From Gracilaria vermiculophylla (lineage: Eukaryota > Rhodophyta > Florideophyceae > Gracilariales > Gracilariaceae), in assembly GCA_019155205.2 (NCBI GenBank), contig JAHNZQ020003148.1, forward strand, positions 1,265,878 to 1,329,877: a stretch of DNA of 64,000 bases, in the 5' to 3' direction. Numbering within the stretch: the stretch's first letter is position 1; the number at the start of each line of letters is the position of its first letter. The notes under the pieces are model-generated. The model was given only the letters and a program-made list of their open reading frames with translations, was not told where the DNA came from and made no database searches. The translations under genes and the position numbers were made by a program. Shown here piece by piece: positions 46,167 through 56,259 of this stretch.

Positions 46167-49100
46167 ATGCGCCTGCGCGTCACTCTTGGCGACCCCGTAA
46201 AGCGCGGACCGGGGGCCACTCCCGCCGTCCGTCATACTCTCCCGCTCTCGATCATCGCCACGCAGCGGCGCCGCCTCCCACATCCCCTCGCCTCCCGCCG
46301 CGCCGTTGTTCATCTCCAAGCCGAGCCACTCGCAACGTTCATCGCCCATGTCTTCATGGGAGTCTGTCTCGCCTTTGAGCTCTCAGCATGTGCCGGAAAA
46401 CACCTTGACTCCTCCGGCAGTGCGCCTGTGAAGGCGCTCGCCCCGGTTTCCAATGAAGAGGCTTCCAGTCAAAAGTTTTTTCCCATGGAAGGCACGTCCG
46501 CTGTTTTGATTTCGCCCCACCGCCTGCTTGTCACGGGCGGCGTGCTGCAGGACAACAGAGTCCTTCCATTTTCGGTGCTCAGGCACTTGCAATTGGATCC
46601 GCACTCAGACCACTGCCACAGATGGATCAAACCCACTCTGCTCCGCCCGCCCTCTCAACGAACGAGTGCCGCCAAGAAAACACGCAAGTCAGAGACGGCA
46701 ATTCCGGTTTGCCGCATGGAGCAAACTCTCACCATGGTGCCCGACACCTCCAAGCTGTATCTCATCGGCGGCATGAAGGTGGGTACCAAGGACAAGGGAA
46801 GCGGCTGTTCCACCGTCTTTGCCTTTGACTTTAACACCAAAACATGGCACAGTATAGAACCAGACAAGCCCACCAGCCGAGTGAAGAGTGAAGTCCAACA
46901 GCAGCTTGGACCACGATTTGCCCATTCTGCCACCTACGTTGCCCTAACGCCGAGGTGCTCCAGCTCTCGTCAGAAAGCTCGTGCAAAGCGCGCCCCTTTT
47001 ATCTATGTATACGGCGGCTACACACACTGGGACGACCATGCGCCTGTGCCCGACGTTCATATATTCGACGTCAAAAAGTGTACATGGAGCTTGGTCCATC
47101 CTGCGTCATCCAACGTTGAGCCACCTGCCCTGGCCTACCATGCTGCCAGTCTCACGCCTTGCGGAAAGTACATCGCCATTCATGGCGGTAATGACAGCGA
47201 CTTTTATGACAACCAGTCAATATCGGAGCACTTGTTTCTGTTTGATGTCCAAAACCACAAATGGCTGCAGCCTGCACTGCATCACAACAGCGACCCTCCG
47301 CCGCGAGCAAGGAGGCAACATTCGTTGGTCCAAGGCGTGGGGCGTCACGAAGGTTCGTTGGCCATGTACGGCGGGTTTGTCGTGAACGGCACGTACAGCA
47401 AAGAGATGTTCCTGTGCAAAGTTCTGGAGCCGGAGCACCCCGGCGAGCGACTGGAAGTGTTTTGGGAGTCTATCGACGTGCAGACGACGGTTGCGCGCCC
47501 CGTTGCAGACGACTCTCACTACCTGTCCGAAAAAATGCTTTCGGAGAAGGATGCTGCAATTTCGGGCGGCTGCCTGGTTGCGCTCCCGCAGATGCGCAAG
47601 TACATCATGGTTGGCGGTCGAACCGGGTACGGAGTGCGCAAGGCTCCGTTAATGTTGCACCCGGAAGAGTCTGACGAGGCGGCCGCATCACAGTCGATGG
47701 ACACGGTTCAAAGGATGCGGGCGCTTCACATAGCCGTGGACAGGCACGCTCCGGTGGCATCGAAAGCTGCCCATGCTCCGGTCCCGACAAGTCCGGACTC
47801 GCCGCAGGAAAGATGTAACGGTTTGAATGATACCCCCAGCGTGCCGGAGGTCGCTGATGAAATTGAACAAAGCGCCGGAGAGAGCGCGTCACCGATCGCC
47901 AGCGCGCATGAAATACCTCGGTTGTCCTCGGTGCAACGCACGTCGAGCGAGAAATCGCTGCCTCCTGGTGTTGGCACCCGCGGAAAGGCGAGCATTGGGA
48001 GGCTCGGCTCCGACCGGTTTCGAAAACGAAAACCGCGTAGCTCAAACGACGAAAGCAATTCCAAACCGCAAAAGCCAGGTTTGTTGGCGGTCGCGTGCGA
48101 TGCAGTCCCGCCATCCATACGTGCACCAGACCCGGACAAGGAGAATGATCCTGTACAGGAAGCGGATTCTTTGTTGCTCAAGTCTCGGAGGGCGGGAACC
48201 AGGAAAGCAGAGGCGATCACTGGCGATGTCAGCCATCCGCTCAAGAAGCGGCGTCTACGCAGCGATACGAAGCGAGCAGAAGAAAAACAACCGGGCGAAG
48301 AAAATCACATCATTAGCCCCGCTCCGCTTGTCCATGATCCCATAAAGGAAGACGACGGAGTTGATGGCCAGGATGCTGTCTTGCAGCAATCCTTGAGCTG
48401 TCGGTCAGAATTCATCGCACCATCGACGCTTAAACGGGCAGGACGGAATCTCACGGCGAAGGGGACCAAAGGCGGAGGTCGCGTATCAGCGATTCGCCAA
48501 AAGCAAGCCGAGTTGGAAGCATCCATGAACAAAAACAAAGATCTAGAAGAGACGATTCGTCGCCTGGAATGTGACATGAAATCACTTGCAGACGAGAACA
48601 CAGTGTTAAAGGTCGGGAATGGACAGTTCAAAGCTGATAACAAGGAGCTCAACGTCCAAATTCAGAAGTTGCTGCAAGAGGTGCAAAGCCTTCGAAACCA
48701 ACTCTCTGCGCACGACGCAAGCGATGCCGGCGTTGACGGCGCCTCCGCGCCGGTTCGCGGTGGCGGCGCAAGTGCGGCCACGTCTGTTGAAGTCAGCGGG
48801 GAGGAGCACATCAGGGCGCTGCAAGGCTCTGCTGGCGTCGGCGGCACGGAAGAAGTCAAAAAGCTCAGAAGCAAAGCAGAGGGCTTGCAAGAAGAAAACA
48901 CTGCAATCAATTGCGAGAGGGAAGCCATCATGCAGGAGCTCAGAGAGTCTCTAGCGGAAAGGCGGGAAGTAGAAAGGGAACTGAATCATACCAGAAACCT
49001 GTTGGAGCAATCCAGGATAGAGTGTGGAAAGGAAAGAACGCGGGCGAATGAGTGCGAGAAGGAACTGAGGGAGTGTTTTGATAGCGGAGAGCGCGCGAAG

Positions 49101-49779
49101 AACAAATTGGAATCGGCAGAAAGCGACATACTCGTGCTGAAAAGTAAGAATGAGACGCTGAACCTGAGTCTGCTGGAAGAGAGAAACAAAGTGTGCGAAG
49201 TGGCGAGAGAGAGGGCGGCGAGCGAAAAGGAAATCGGCAGGCTGCACACGCAGCTCTGTGAACAGCAGAAGAATTTTGGCAACCACAACGGCAAGCAGCG
49301 GCTGTTGCAAGTGGACTTGGAAGCGGAGAAGATGCGGTGCGAGGAGTTGAACAAACTAGTGGACCAGAATACGGAAAAGGTGCGAAAACTGGAGGAGAGA
49401 TGCGCACAAGTGGTCGCGGAGCGCGATACACTGCACTGCAAGCTGACGAGCAGGGTTCGGGAGCATGAGGCCGCGCTGCAGGTCGCAGACAAGGACAAAA
49501 TGTCGATGGACAAGCTGCGCCGAAAGCTGTGCGACGAGGGAATAGAGAATCGGAGGCTGAAGCGTGAATTGGACGTGAGGACGAAAGAATGTGCCAAGGT
49601 GAAGGCGAAGTACGTTGGTGTTCAGGTGTCTCTCAAGAAGGTGCTGTGGCCGTCAATTGCTCGGCTATCAAAGGAATTTGAGGAGGTGACTCGAGAGTGC
49701 GAAGCGGGCGATGGCAGTGATGGTCTTGTGGTGTGGTCTGAAGTGGTGACGGGGGAAGAAAGACGCGAGCAGGATGATG

Positions 49780-49816
<37 letters not shown>

Positions 49817-49967
49817 AAACGGGGTTGCGGTGGCGGGCGGGGACGGGGCATGCGGAGGAGAGCGCAACGATGAGCAGCATGGGGCGGGTGAGGGGGGGGA
49901 CGTTGGTGCAGGCGTCAAAGAGGTTGCTCCGTCAGACGAAACGGATGACGACGCGGGCGAAGCGTAG
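46167..49967 (+). CDS. Kelch-repeat / coiled-coil protein
   Basis: 1266 aa from the ATG at 46167 (CACCATGC context). The first 100 residues are low-complexity and the ATG at 46485 just before the propeller is an alternative start. About residues 110-490 carry kelch repeats ending in GG: LLVTGG, YLIGGMK, IYVYGGYTHW, IAIHGGNDSD, LAMYGGFV and YIMVGG, with FDFNTKTWH/FDVKKCTWS-type strands between them, giving a beta-propeller. A disordered basic region with KKRR-type nuclear-signal candidates follows (about 590-740). A long coiled coil spans about 770-1170 (QAELEASMNKNKDLEETIRR, KKLRSKAEGLQEENTAI). The tail has an Asn run from a (AAT)n repeat at 49780-49814 and is acidic. The layout resembles fungal Tea1/Kel1 polarity proteins; a scaffold role is inferred. 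Confidence 0.85.
49780..49814 (+). repeat. AAT trinucleotide repeat (poly-Asn)
   Basis: About 11-12 AAT units inside the kelch/coiled-coil gene encode a short Asn run between acidic stretches. Length variation would not shift the frame. Confidence 0.85.
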
Positions 49968-50102
49968 GGTGATGAAAAGAATGGTGCTTTGGAGGAAATG
50001 GGTTTGGAGGAAGGCTTTACTTTTTGTGTGATACTGTTGTACATATATATTGTTGTACAAGGGCGCGGAGGGGCAGCAACGGCGGGGGGGCTGCGGGGCG
50101 AC

Positions 50103-51194
50103 TCAGACAAAATCAACGTACAAGAGAGACGAACGCGCACTGCGGCTGTCGCTGCGAAGCGTGCGGTACAGCTTGCCGGCGGTGGTGAGCGGGGAGGGCG
50201 CCAGCGAAAAGCGCCACGAGCCGAGCGGATTGGCGCGAAGCGTGGTGCTCTCGCAGTCGGCGCCGCCCGAGATGCAAAAGGTGTCGACGGTCTCGCTTCC
50301 AAAGCGGCCGTGGTCGGGGTGGGCGGGGTGCGACAGTTGGAAGCCGTCCCAGTCGGCAAAGGCGTGGTCGGCGGGGGCGGGCGCCAGCAGCGGCAGGTAC
50401 GCCGGCAGCAGCGAGTCCAGCACGTCGGCGATAAAGTTGAAGGCGTTGTCGCGGTCCAGGCGGTGCAGCGCGCACGGGCGGTCGGCGGCGAGGCAGGCGT
50501 GCAGGAAGGCGGTGCGCTGGGCGCGGGGGCGCAGGCGGTGCCTGGCGCACAGGCGCTGCCACGTGCGCAGGAAGGGGGCGACGACGGCGGCGAAGCGGCG
50601 CGGCGACGCGGCGCGGCCGACGCTGAGGTCGGCGGCGCCGGCGAACCACCAGGCGACGGAGCCGGCGCCGATCTGGAAGTAGTGCGCGTCGGCGCGCAGG
50701 CGCGGCAGCGCCTCGTCGCGCGGCGCCAGGTTGAGCGAGATGCCGACGCTCTCCTTGCGCAGCTGCGCGCCGCGCGCGTCGTCGCGGCACGTGAGCACGC
50801 GGCCGCCGCGCGGCGGCGCGCTGCGCCACACGTCCACCACCGCCACGCGGAAGGCGCGGCCGCCGCGCATCTCCAGGCGGCTGCGCGCCGCGCCGCGCCG
50901 CGCCTCGGCGTGCGACAGCGTCTGCGGCGGCGGCGCGAAGGTGCCCAGTCCGTCGGCGTGCGCCGTGTCGCGCGCCAGCGCCAGCTGCGTGCGGCGGCAG
51001 AACGACTCGAAGCCGCGCAGCGGGTCCAGCGACACGTCGGACGGCGGCGGCGGCGGCGGCGACGGCGGCTGCTCGTCGAGGCGCGCGCGCGGCGGCGGCG
51101 GCGCCGTGCGGCGGCGGCGGCGGCCGTGGCGGCGGCCGTGGCGACGGCCGTGCAGCCGCAGCGGCGGCGGCGCCAGCGCGAACGCCACAAGCAT
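50103..51194 (-). CDS. Divergent coproporphyrinogen III oxidase (HemF)-like protein
   Basis: 363 aa from the first ATG (51194); the frame stays open to 51269 without another ATG. An N-terminal hydrophobic stretch (MLVAFALAPP) is followed by an Arg/Pro-rich linker to about residue 60. The rest follows HemF in order: GISLNLAPRDEALPRLRAD for the substrate-region strand, HYFQIGAGSVAWWFAGAADL (about 170-188) for the family WWFGGGTDLTP block, FNFIADVLDSLLPAYLPLL for the helix ending in PxYxPL, and SGGADCESTTLRANPLGSW (about 308-327) for the family GGRIESILMSLPxxxxW block. The HemF signature PxWC..RGERRGIGG-FFD is missing: the position reads LHACLAADRPCALHRLD. HemF decarboxylates coproporphyrinogen III in heme and chlorophyll synthesis; with the signature lost, an altered or non-catalytic role is likely. 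Very GC-rich. Confidence 0.6.
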   Translation of the reverse strand: MLVAFALAPPPLRLHGRRHGRRHGRRRRRTAPPPPRARLDEQPPSPPPPPPSDVSLDPLRGFESFCRRTQLALARDTAHADGLGTFAPPPQTLSHAEARRGAARSRLEMRGGRAFRVAVVDVWRSAPPRGGRVLTCRDDARGAQLRKESVGISLNLAPRDEALPRLRADAHYFQIGAGSVAWWFAGAADLSVGRAASPRRFAAVVAPFLRTWQRLCARHRLRPRAQRTAFLHACLAADRPCALHRLDRDNAFNFIADVLDSLLPAYLPLLAPAPADHAFADWDGFQLSHPAHPDHGRFGSETVDTFCISGGADCESTTLRANPLGSWRFSLAPSPLTTAGKLYRTLRSDSRSARSSLLYVDFV

Positions 51195-51587
51195 GGCAGC
51201 GAGGGGGAAAGCGCCGCGGAGGCGGGCGACGGCGGAGGAGGAGCGGCGCGCGCGGCGAACCAGGCGCACGTCGGGCCGAGCGGGGTGGCGCGGGACGGCG
51301 CGCGGGTCGGCGCGGGGCGGCGGGGGGACGAGGCAGGCGTTCGTGGGCGGCGGCTCTGTGCCACAGCGTCAGCGACACACACGGGGCGACAGAGACGGCG
51401 CTTCTCCACGCGACGGGTGGCTGAGCGCGAGCGCGCAATGGCGCACACTGCGCGCGCCTTCCGCACGCGTTGCTTCGTGTACCAGCTGTCGTACGCGTTG
51501 CCTTCTGAAGCAAAGCAAAAAGCGATTGCACATTACAATGCACATGGATCAATTCACAAAACCATCTCTTTTACATTACAAGGCGCG
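51195..51587. other. Intergenic region
   Basis: It lies between two minus-strand genes. The stretch 51480-51585 is less GC-rich than its surroundings and is the probable 3' region of the PPR gene. Nothing else was seen. Confidence 0.5.
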
Positions 51588-53687
51588 CTACATGGTGGCG
51601 TCCCCCCCCCGCACGTCGCTCCCCACGCAGTCCTCCACCAGCTCGCCAATCCTGCGCAGCGCCGCGCGGTTCTTCGCCGGCGCCGACAGGTCCATGCGCG
51701 CCACCGCCTCCTCGAAGCGCTGCACCTTGCGCCGCTCCACGCGCGAGTCCGCCTCCATCTCCGCAAACACGCGCCGCACGGCGCTGTGGCTGCCCAGCCG
51801 CATGCCCAGCTGCAGCAGCATCGTGTACGTGATGCTGCTCGGCCAGATGCCCTTGTCCCTCATCAGCTGCAAAATGTCCATGGCGCCCTCAAAGTCGCCG
51901 CGCTTCGACGCGCCGTTGATCAGGCTCGAAAACGTGTACACATTCGGCTCGATGCCGTCGCGCTCCATGTCGTCCAGGATGCGCACGGCCTCCTCCATCT
52001 TGTTGGCCCTCGTCATGCCCGCAATCATGCTCGTGTACGTCACCAGGTTCGGTTCGATGCCCTCCACCTTCATCTGCTCAAACACGCGCTTCATTTGGTC
52101 AAAGTGCTCATTGCGCCCCAGCACGTCGATCACGGTCGAGTACGTGATCACATCCGGTTCGCAGCCGTCCGTGCTCCTCATCGTGTCCAAAATGGCCATG
52201 GCGCGGTCGCTGTTGCCGCTGCTGGCGCCGCGGCACGCCGTCAACAGCGCGTTGTACGTGATCACGTTGGGCTGGATGTTGGACGCCAGCATGTGCTTGT
52301 GCACCTCAAAGGCGCGCTCCAGCAGGTTGGCCCTGCCGCACAACGTGATCAGCGTGGTGAAGCACTCGCAGTTGGGGCGCAGCCCTCTGCACAGCATTTC
52401 GTCGTAGATTTCAAACGCCTCCCTCACGCGGTCCGACTTGGCCGCCGTGGCCATCAGCGCGTTGTACGACACCTCGTTGCACTGGATGCCCCTCTTCTCC
52501 ATGTGCGTCTTGACCCTGAGCGCGCGGTCAAACTGCGGGCAGCCCAGGCTTGCCAGCGCCGACAGCAGCGTGTTGTACGTCACCAGGTCCGGCGCCACGC
52601 CGTGCGCGTTTTGCACAATGGACGCCGTGCCGCGCTCCGACTCCCTCTCCATCTGGGCCACCAGCTCAAACGCCTGGTCCAGCATGTTGCTCTTCCTCAG
52701 CCCGTTGATCACCGAGTTGTACGAGTAAATGTCCGGCTGGATGTTCCAGTCCTTCATTCTGGACAGGATGTTGAGCGCAATGTCAACCGAGCCCGAGCGC
52801 ACGCAGCACGAGATGAGCACGTTGAACGAGACCACGTCGGGCGACACGCGGTGCTCGGCCATCTCCCGCAGCGTGCTGAACGCCACGTCCAGGCGCTGCT
52901 TTTTGGCGCACGCGTTGAGCAGCGCGTTGTACGAGTAGCGGTTGAGGTAGTAGCCGACCGAGTAGCACATCTCGGCAACGTGGCGCGCCTCGTCGATGAG
53001 GCCCACGCGGCTGAGCGCCACAAACACAAAGTTGAACGAGCGCGGCCCGACGAGGTTGTGCACGTTGCCCGACTGCACGGCGTCGCTGAGCAGCTCAAAG
53101 CCGCGCACGGCCATGGGCCTGGTGGCGGCGCGCATGATGGACAGAAACAGGTGCGAGTACATGCGCGCCGTGAAGCTGTGCAGCAGGCGGGGTTGCGCCA
53201 TGGCGGCCTCGATGAGGCGCACGCACGCGGTGTAGCGGTGGCTCTGCACGCAGGCGTCGACGGTGCGCAGCAAGGCGGCGTACGAGATGGAGTGCAGCTC
53301 GCGCTCCACGAGGTGCGGCTGCAGGTGCAGCGGGGCAGGCTGCGACGCAGAGGCGGCGGCGGTGGGGGGGGAAGGGGAAGTGGAGGGCGCGGGGGAGGTC
53401 GAGGGCGAGGGCGAGGGCGAGGGCGAGGGCGAGGGCGAGGGCGAGGGCGAGGGCGAGGGCGAGGGCGAGGGCGAGGGCGAGGGCGAGGGCGAGGGCGAGG
53501 CGTCGCTGCCGCGCGGCGGGAGGGTGCGCGAGGCGGGGCGGGGGCGCGCCCTCTTGACAACTGGCAGCAGTTGCGACGGGGGCGGGCGGTCGACACGGCA
53601 GGCGCGCGGCGAGGCCGAAGACAGCGACGGCGACGGCGAAGGCGACGGCAGCAGGGCGGCGGGCGCCACGACGAAAGCGCCTTCCAT
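51588..53687 (-). CDS. P-class pentatricopeptide repeat protein
   Basis: 699 aa from the ATG at 53687 (MEGAFVVAPAALL). The frame is open far upstream, but this ATG is the last before the domain and the upstream sequence is repeat-rich. PPR proteins bind organelle RNA, one repeat per base, and aid processing, stability or translation. Residues 1-125 are low-complexity, possibly a targeting peptide, with a (Ser-Pro)n block. From about 190 to 640 about a dozen 35-residue repeats follow, with TYN(A/T)LL starts and PDV/PNV ends: RYSYNALLNACAKK, VSFNVLISCCVRSG, YSYNSVINGLRKS, VTYNTLLSALASLG, ITYSTVIDVLGRNE, YTFSSLINGASKRG. No E, DYW or SMR domain is present. Codon use in the repeat part is less extreme than in the N terminus. 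Confidence 0.92.
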   Translation of the reverse strand: MEGAFVVAPAALLPSPSPSPSLSSASPRACRVDRPPPSQLLPVVKRARPRPASRTLPPRGSDASPSPSPSPSPSPSPSPSPSPSPSPSPSPSPSPSTSPAPSTSPSPPTAAASASQPAPLHLQPHLVERELHSISYAALLRTVDACVQSHRYTACVRLIEAAMAQPRLLHSFTARMYSHLFLSIMRAATRPMAVRGFELLSDAVQSGNVHNLVGPRSFNFVFVALSRVGLIDEARHVAEMCYSVGYYLNRYSYNALLNACAKKQRLDVAFSTLREMAEHRVSPDVVSFNVLISCCVRSGSVDIALNILSRMKDWNIQPDIYSYNSVINGLRKSNMLDQAFELVAQMERESERGTASIVQNAHGVAPDLVTYNTLLSALASLGCPQFDRALRVKTHMEKRGIQCNEVSYNALMATAAKSDRVREAFEIYDEMLCRGLRPNCECFTTLITLCGRANLLERAFEVHKHMLASNIQPNVITYNALLTACRGASSGNSDRAMAILDTMRSTDGCEPDVITYSTVIDVLGRNEHFDQMKRVFEQMKVEGIEPNLVTYTSMIAGMTRANKMEEAVRILDDMERDGIEPNVYTFSSLINGASKRGDFEGAMDILQLMRDKGIWPSSITYTMLLQLGMRLGSHSAVRRVFAEMEADSRVERRKVQRFEEAVARMDLSAPAKNRAALRRIGELVEDCVGSDVRGGDATM
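53401..53496 (+). repeat. (GAGGGC)16 hexanucleotide repeat
   Basis: Sixteen perfect units within the PPR coding sequence, read on the minus strand as alternating Ser-Pro. The perfection implies recent expansion. Confidence 0.95.
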
Positions 53688-54422
53688 GGGTGAACGGGGG
53701 CGGTGAAGGGGCGTGCGCGCTGTGGCGGTGGAGGGCGGCGGCGGCGGCGGCGGCGGCGGCGGCAGTGGCGGCGGCGGCAGCGTCAGGGGTAGCGGCAGCG
53801 GCAGCGGCAGCAGCAGCGGCAGCGGCAGCGGCAGCGGCAGTGACAGTGACAGCGGTAGCAGCGGTGGCAGTGGTAGCGGCAGCGGTAGAGCGACAGGCGC
53901 GGCGCGCGCCGCATGGCCGCGCGGCGCCGTCCATACATATCTCGGCGCGCAAGCGCAGATTTGCACGCGCGGCGCCTCGCGCCACGCACCACAAACGGCG
54001 GCGCATCTCGCGTCAGCGCTGGCGCGCAAGCGGCGGAACCGCTGGCGCAGCTGTGGGGCGCGTGGCACGGCGCACACGCGGCCAGCGGCGCCACGCGGCC
54101 AGCGGCGCCACGCGGCCAGCGGCGCCACGCGGCCAGCGGCGCCACGCGGCCAGCGCTCACGGCGCGCGAGCGTGCGGTGGCGCACGGCGCGCGCGCGTGC
54201 GTTGGTGGTGGTGCTCGGCGCGCTGAGTTCTGCGCGCGCGCCGATTGCGGGGCGGCGAGTTTGGGGGCGCGGCGCGCGCGCCGACTGCGGGGCGCGCCGT
54301 TCACCGCGCGGCGCGCGCGCCGATTGCGGGGCGCGCCGTTCACCGCGCTTCGCCTTAAAGGCGGGCGCGCGCGCCGCCGCGCTGCCGCTCCGGCGCCACC
54401 GCCATTGCTCTCGCCATTCGCC
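53688..54422. other. GC-rich divergent intergenic region with tandem repeats
   Basis: No gene is supported. It contains GGC and AGCGGC microsatellites (53736-53890), a 17-bp tandem repeat (54078-54155) and a roughly 40-bp repeat at about 54268-54345. CTTAAAGGC near 54352 could act as a TATA-like site for the gene starting at 54423. Confidence 0.5.
54078..54155 (+). repeat. 17-bp tandem repeat, about 4.5 copies
   Basis: Unit GCGGCCAGCGGCGCCAC repeats perfectly four times and then decays. Each unit contains overlapping palindromic GGCGCC. Confidence 0.9.
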
Positions 54423-55300
54423 ATGGCCATCGCCAGTGCCAGAGGCGCAATGCGCAGCGCCTCGCACGCACGCGCGACGCGCGCAATGGTGTGCGCGCTC
54501 GCGAGCTGCGCGCTGCTCACGCTGTCGCGGGCGACGCCGCTGCCGGCGGCGACGGCGGCGGCGGCGGCGGCGACGCCGGTGGCGGCGGCGCTGACGCTGC
54601 TGCCGCTGCAGGCGACGATCCGCGCCGAGGAGCACGCGCACAACGTGACGGTGACGATCAGCGGCTCGCTCAATGTGACGACGACGATCCGGCTGCCGCG
54701 CGCGCAGCTGCGGCGGCTGGCGGCGCGCGCGCGCACGCCGTGGAACGTGTCGGCGTCGCTGCACGTGGCGGCGCAGCACGGGCCGCTGTCGCTGTCGCTG
54801 GGCGCGGCGGCGGCGGCGGCGGCGCACAACCGCTCGGCGGCGGCGCGCGCGCGCGGCGGCGCGCTGGCGGCGGCCGACGCGCGCGCGGCCGGCGCGCGCG
54901 CGGCGGCGCTGGCCGTGCGCGCGCAACTGCGCGCGGGCGGCGCGCGCGCGCGCTCGCTGGCGGCCGCGCACAGCTCCAGCGAGCGCACGGCGGCCGCGGC
55001 CGCGCTGGCCGCGGCGCGCGGCTGCGTGTCGCTGGGCACCAAGCGCGGCGGCGCAGCGCGCGCGCGGCGCGCCTGCATGCAGCGCTCCGACGGCGGCGGC
55101 GGCGGCGGCGCGGCGCGCGCGGTGCGGCAGGCGGCGTCGGTGGGCGAGGCGGGCAGGGCGGCGGAGGCGGCGGTGCGCGGCGCGTTCGCGGCGACCGACT
55201 CGGCGGGCGACGATGGGGCGGCGGCGTCGGCCAGCAGCGCGTCGGCGCGCAACTCGTCGGCGCGCGCGCGCGCGGCGGGCGCGTCGGGGCGGCTGGCGGC

Positions 55301-55340
<40 letters not shown>

Positions 55341-55565
55341 ACGCAGACGCGCGCGCTGGCGCTGCAGAGCGGCGGCGGCAGCGGCGCGGCGGCGGCGGGC
55401 GACGGGGCGCTGACGCGCACGCGCGCGCGCGGCGGCGGCGGAGGCGGCGGCGTGGCGCTGGGCTTTGGGCGCGGGGGGCGCGGCGGCAGCGGCGCGGCGG
55501 CCAGCGGCGCGGCGCGCGCCACGGGTGGCAGTGGACAGGTGGCCGAGGTGGCGCGCGCGCGGTGA
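54423..55565 (+). CDS. Putative Ala-rich secreted or membrane-anchored protein
   Basis: 380 aa from the ATG at 54423; a second ATG at 54486 is also possible. A hydrophobic signal-like segment (MVCALASCALLTLSRATPL) lies near residues 22-40. Residues about 65-130 look structured and beta-rich with several N-glycosylation sequons (HNVTVTI, LNVTTTI, WNVSASL, HNRSAA). The rest is Ala/Gly/Arg low-complexity with a Gly run and two Cys. No family is recognised. In this very GC-rich DNA other frames are also open, so strand assignment rests on the signal peptide, the sequons and a nearby TATA-like site. Confidence 0.4.
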
Positions 55566-55794
55566 CGGCGCGCCACCGCGCGCGTGCGCTGGCTGATGGC
55601 GCCGCCGGCGGCGGTGGCGGCGGCGGCGCTGCCGCAGCCGCAGCCGCCGCGCGCCACGCGCGGCGCCTCGCCACGCTCTGCGCCGCACGCCGCACCGTTG
55701 GCTGCTCGCGCCGCCGTTGGCTGCTCGCGCCGCCGCTGGCTGCGCGCCCCGCGCCGCATCCTCTCCGCACTCATATCTCTTTCTCACCCGACAC

Positions 55795-55915
55795 TGTTGC
55801 GATCGCACTCTTAAAGCGCCCCTGCTGAGCCCCACCCCCTTTCCTTCTTCCCCCACACACACACGCTGTTGCGATCGCGCGATCGCACCCATAAATCGCC
55901 CCAGCCGAGCCCCCC
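55795..55915 (+). promoter_or_regulatory. Duplicated promoter-like block upstream of the desaturase
   Basis: TGTTGCGATCGC followed by a T/A-rich box and CGCCCC-GC-GAGCCCC occurs twice, at about 55796 (box CTTAAAG) and about 55867 (box CATAAAT). The second box lies about 150 bp before the ATG at 56036 and suits a TATA role. GCGATCGC is palindromic and could be an operator for a dimeric factor. Confidence 0.5.
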
Positions 55916-56035
55916 ACCACGCGCTCTTCCCTCCCCCGCCACCCTCCCCCCCCTCCCTCCCCCGCTTCCTCCCTCATTCCCTCGCCCCCTCCCTCCTCCG
56001 CACGTTGCGTCATCGGTGCAACCGTGTTGCGCGCC

Positions 56036-56224
56036 ATGCAGCCGATCGCGCGGCGCTACTTTACGACGGCGGCGTGCTTCACGGCGGCGTCGTGCATCAT
56101 CGCGGCGCTGGTGGTGACGCGCACGTCGGTGCGCACGTACATGTTCCTGCCGGTGCTGGCGGCGCAGCTGGAGGTGGTGGCGTGGCTGTACGACCTGCGC
56201 GTGAAGCGGCGCGCGGCGCGGCGC

Positions 56225-56259
<35 letters not shown>

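Noticed and set aside
49989..53693. 1234-codon plus-strand frame across the HemF-like and PPR genes
   Set aside because: It is antisense to two genes with recognisable domains and consists of Arg/Ala/His/Val runs; long frames are expected by chance in DNA this GC-rich.
53688..55892. Minus-strand extension of the PPR frame to 1434 codons
   Set aside because: The extra 735 residues are Arg/Ala low-complexity, overlap tandem repeats and lie upstream of a good ATG at 53687.
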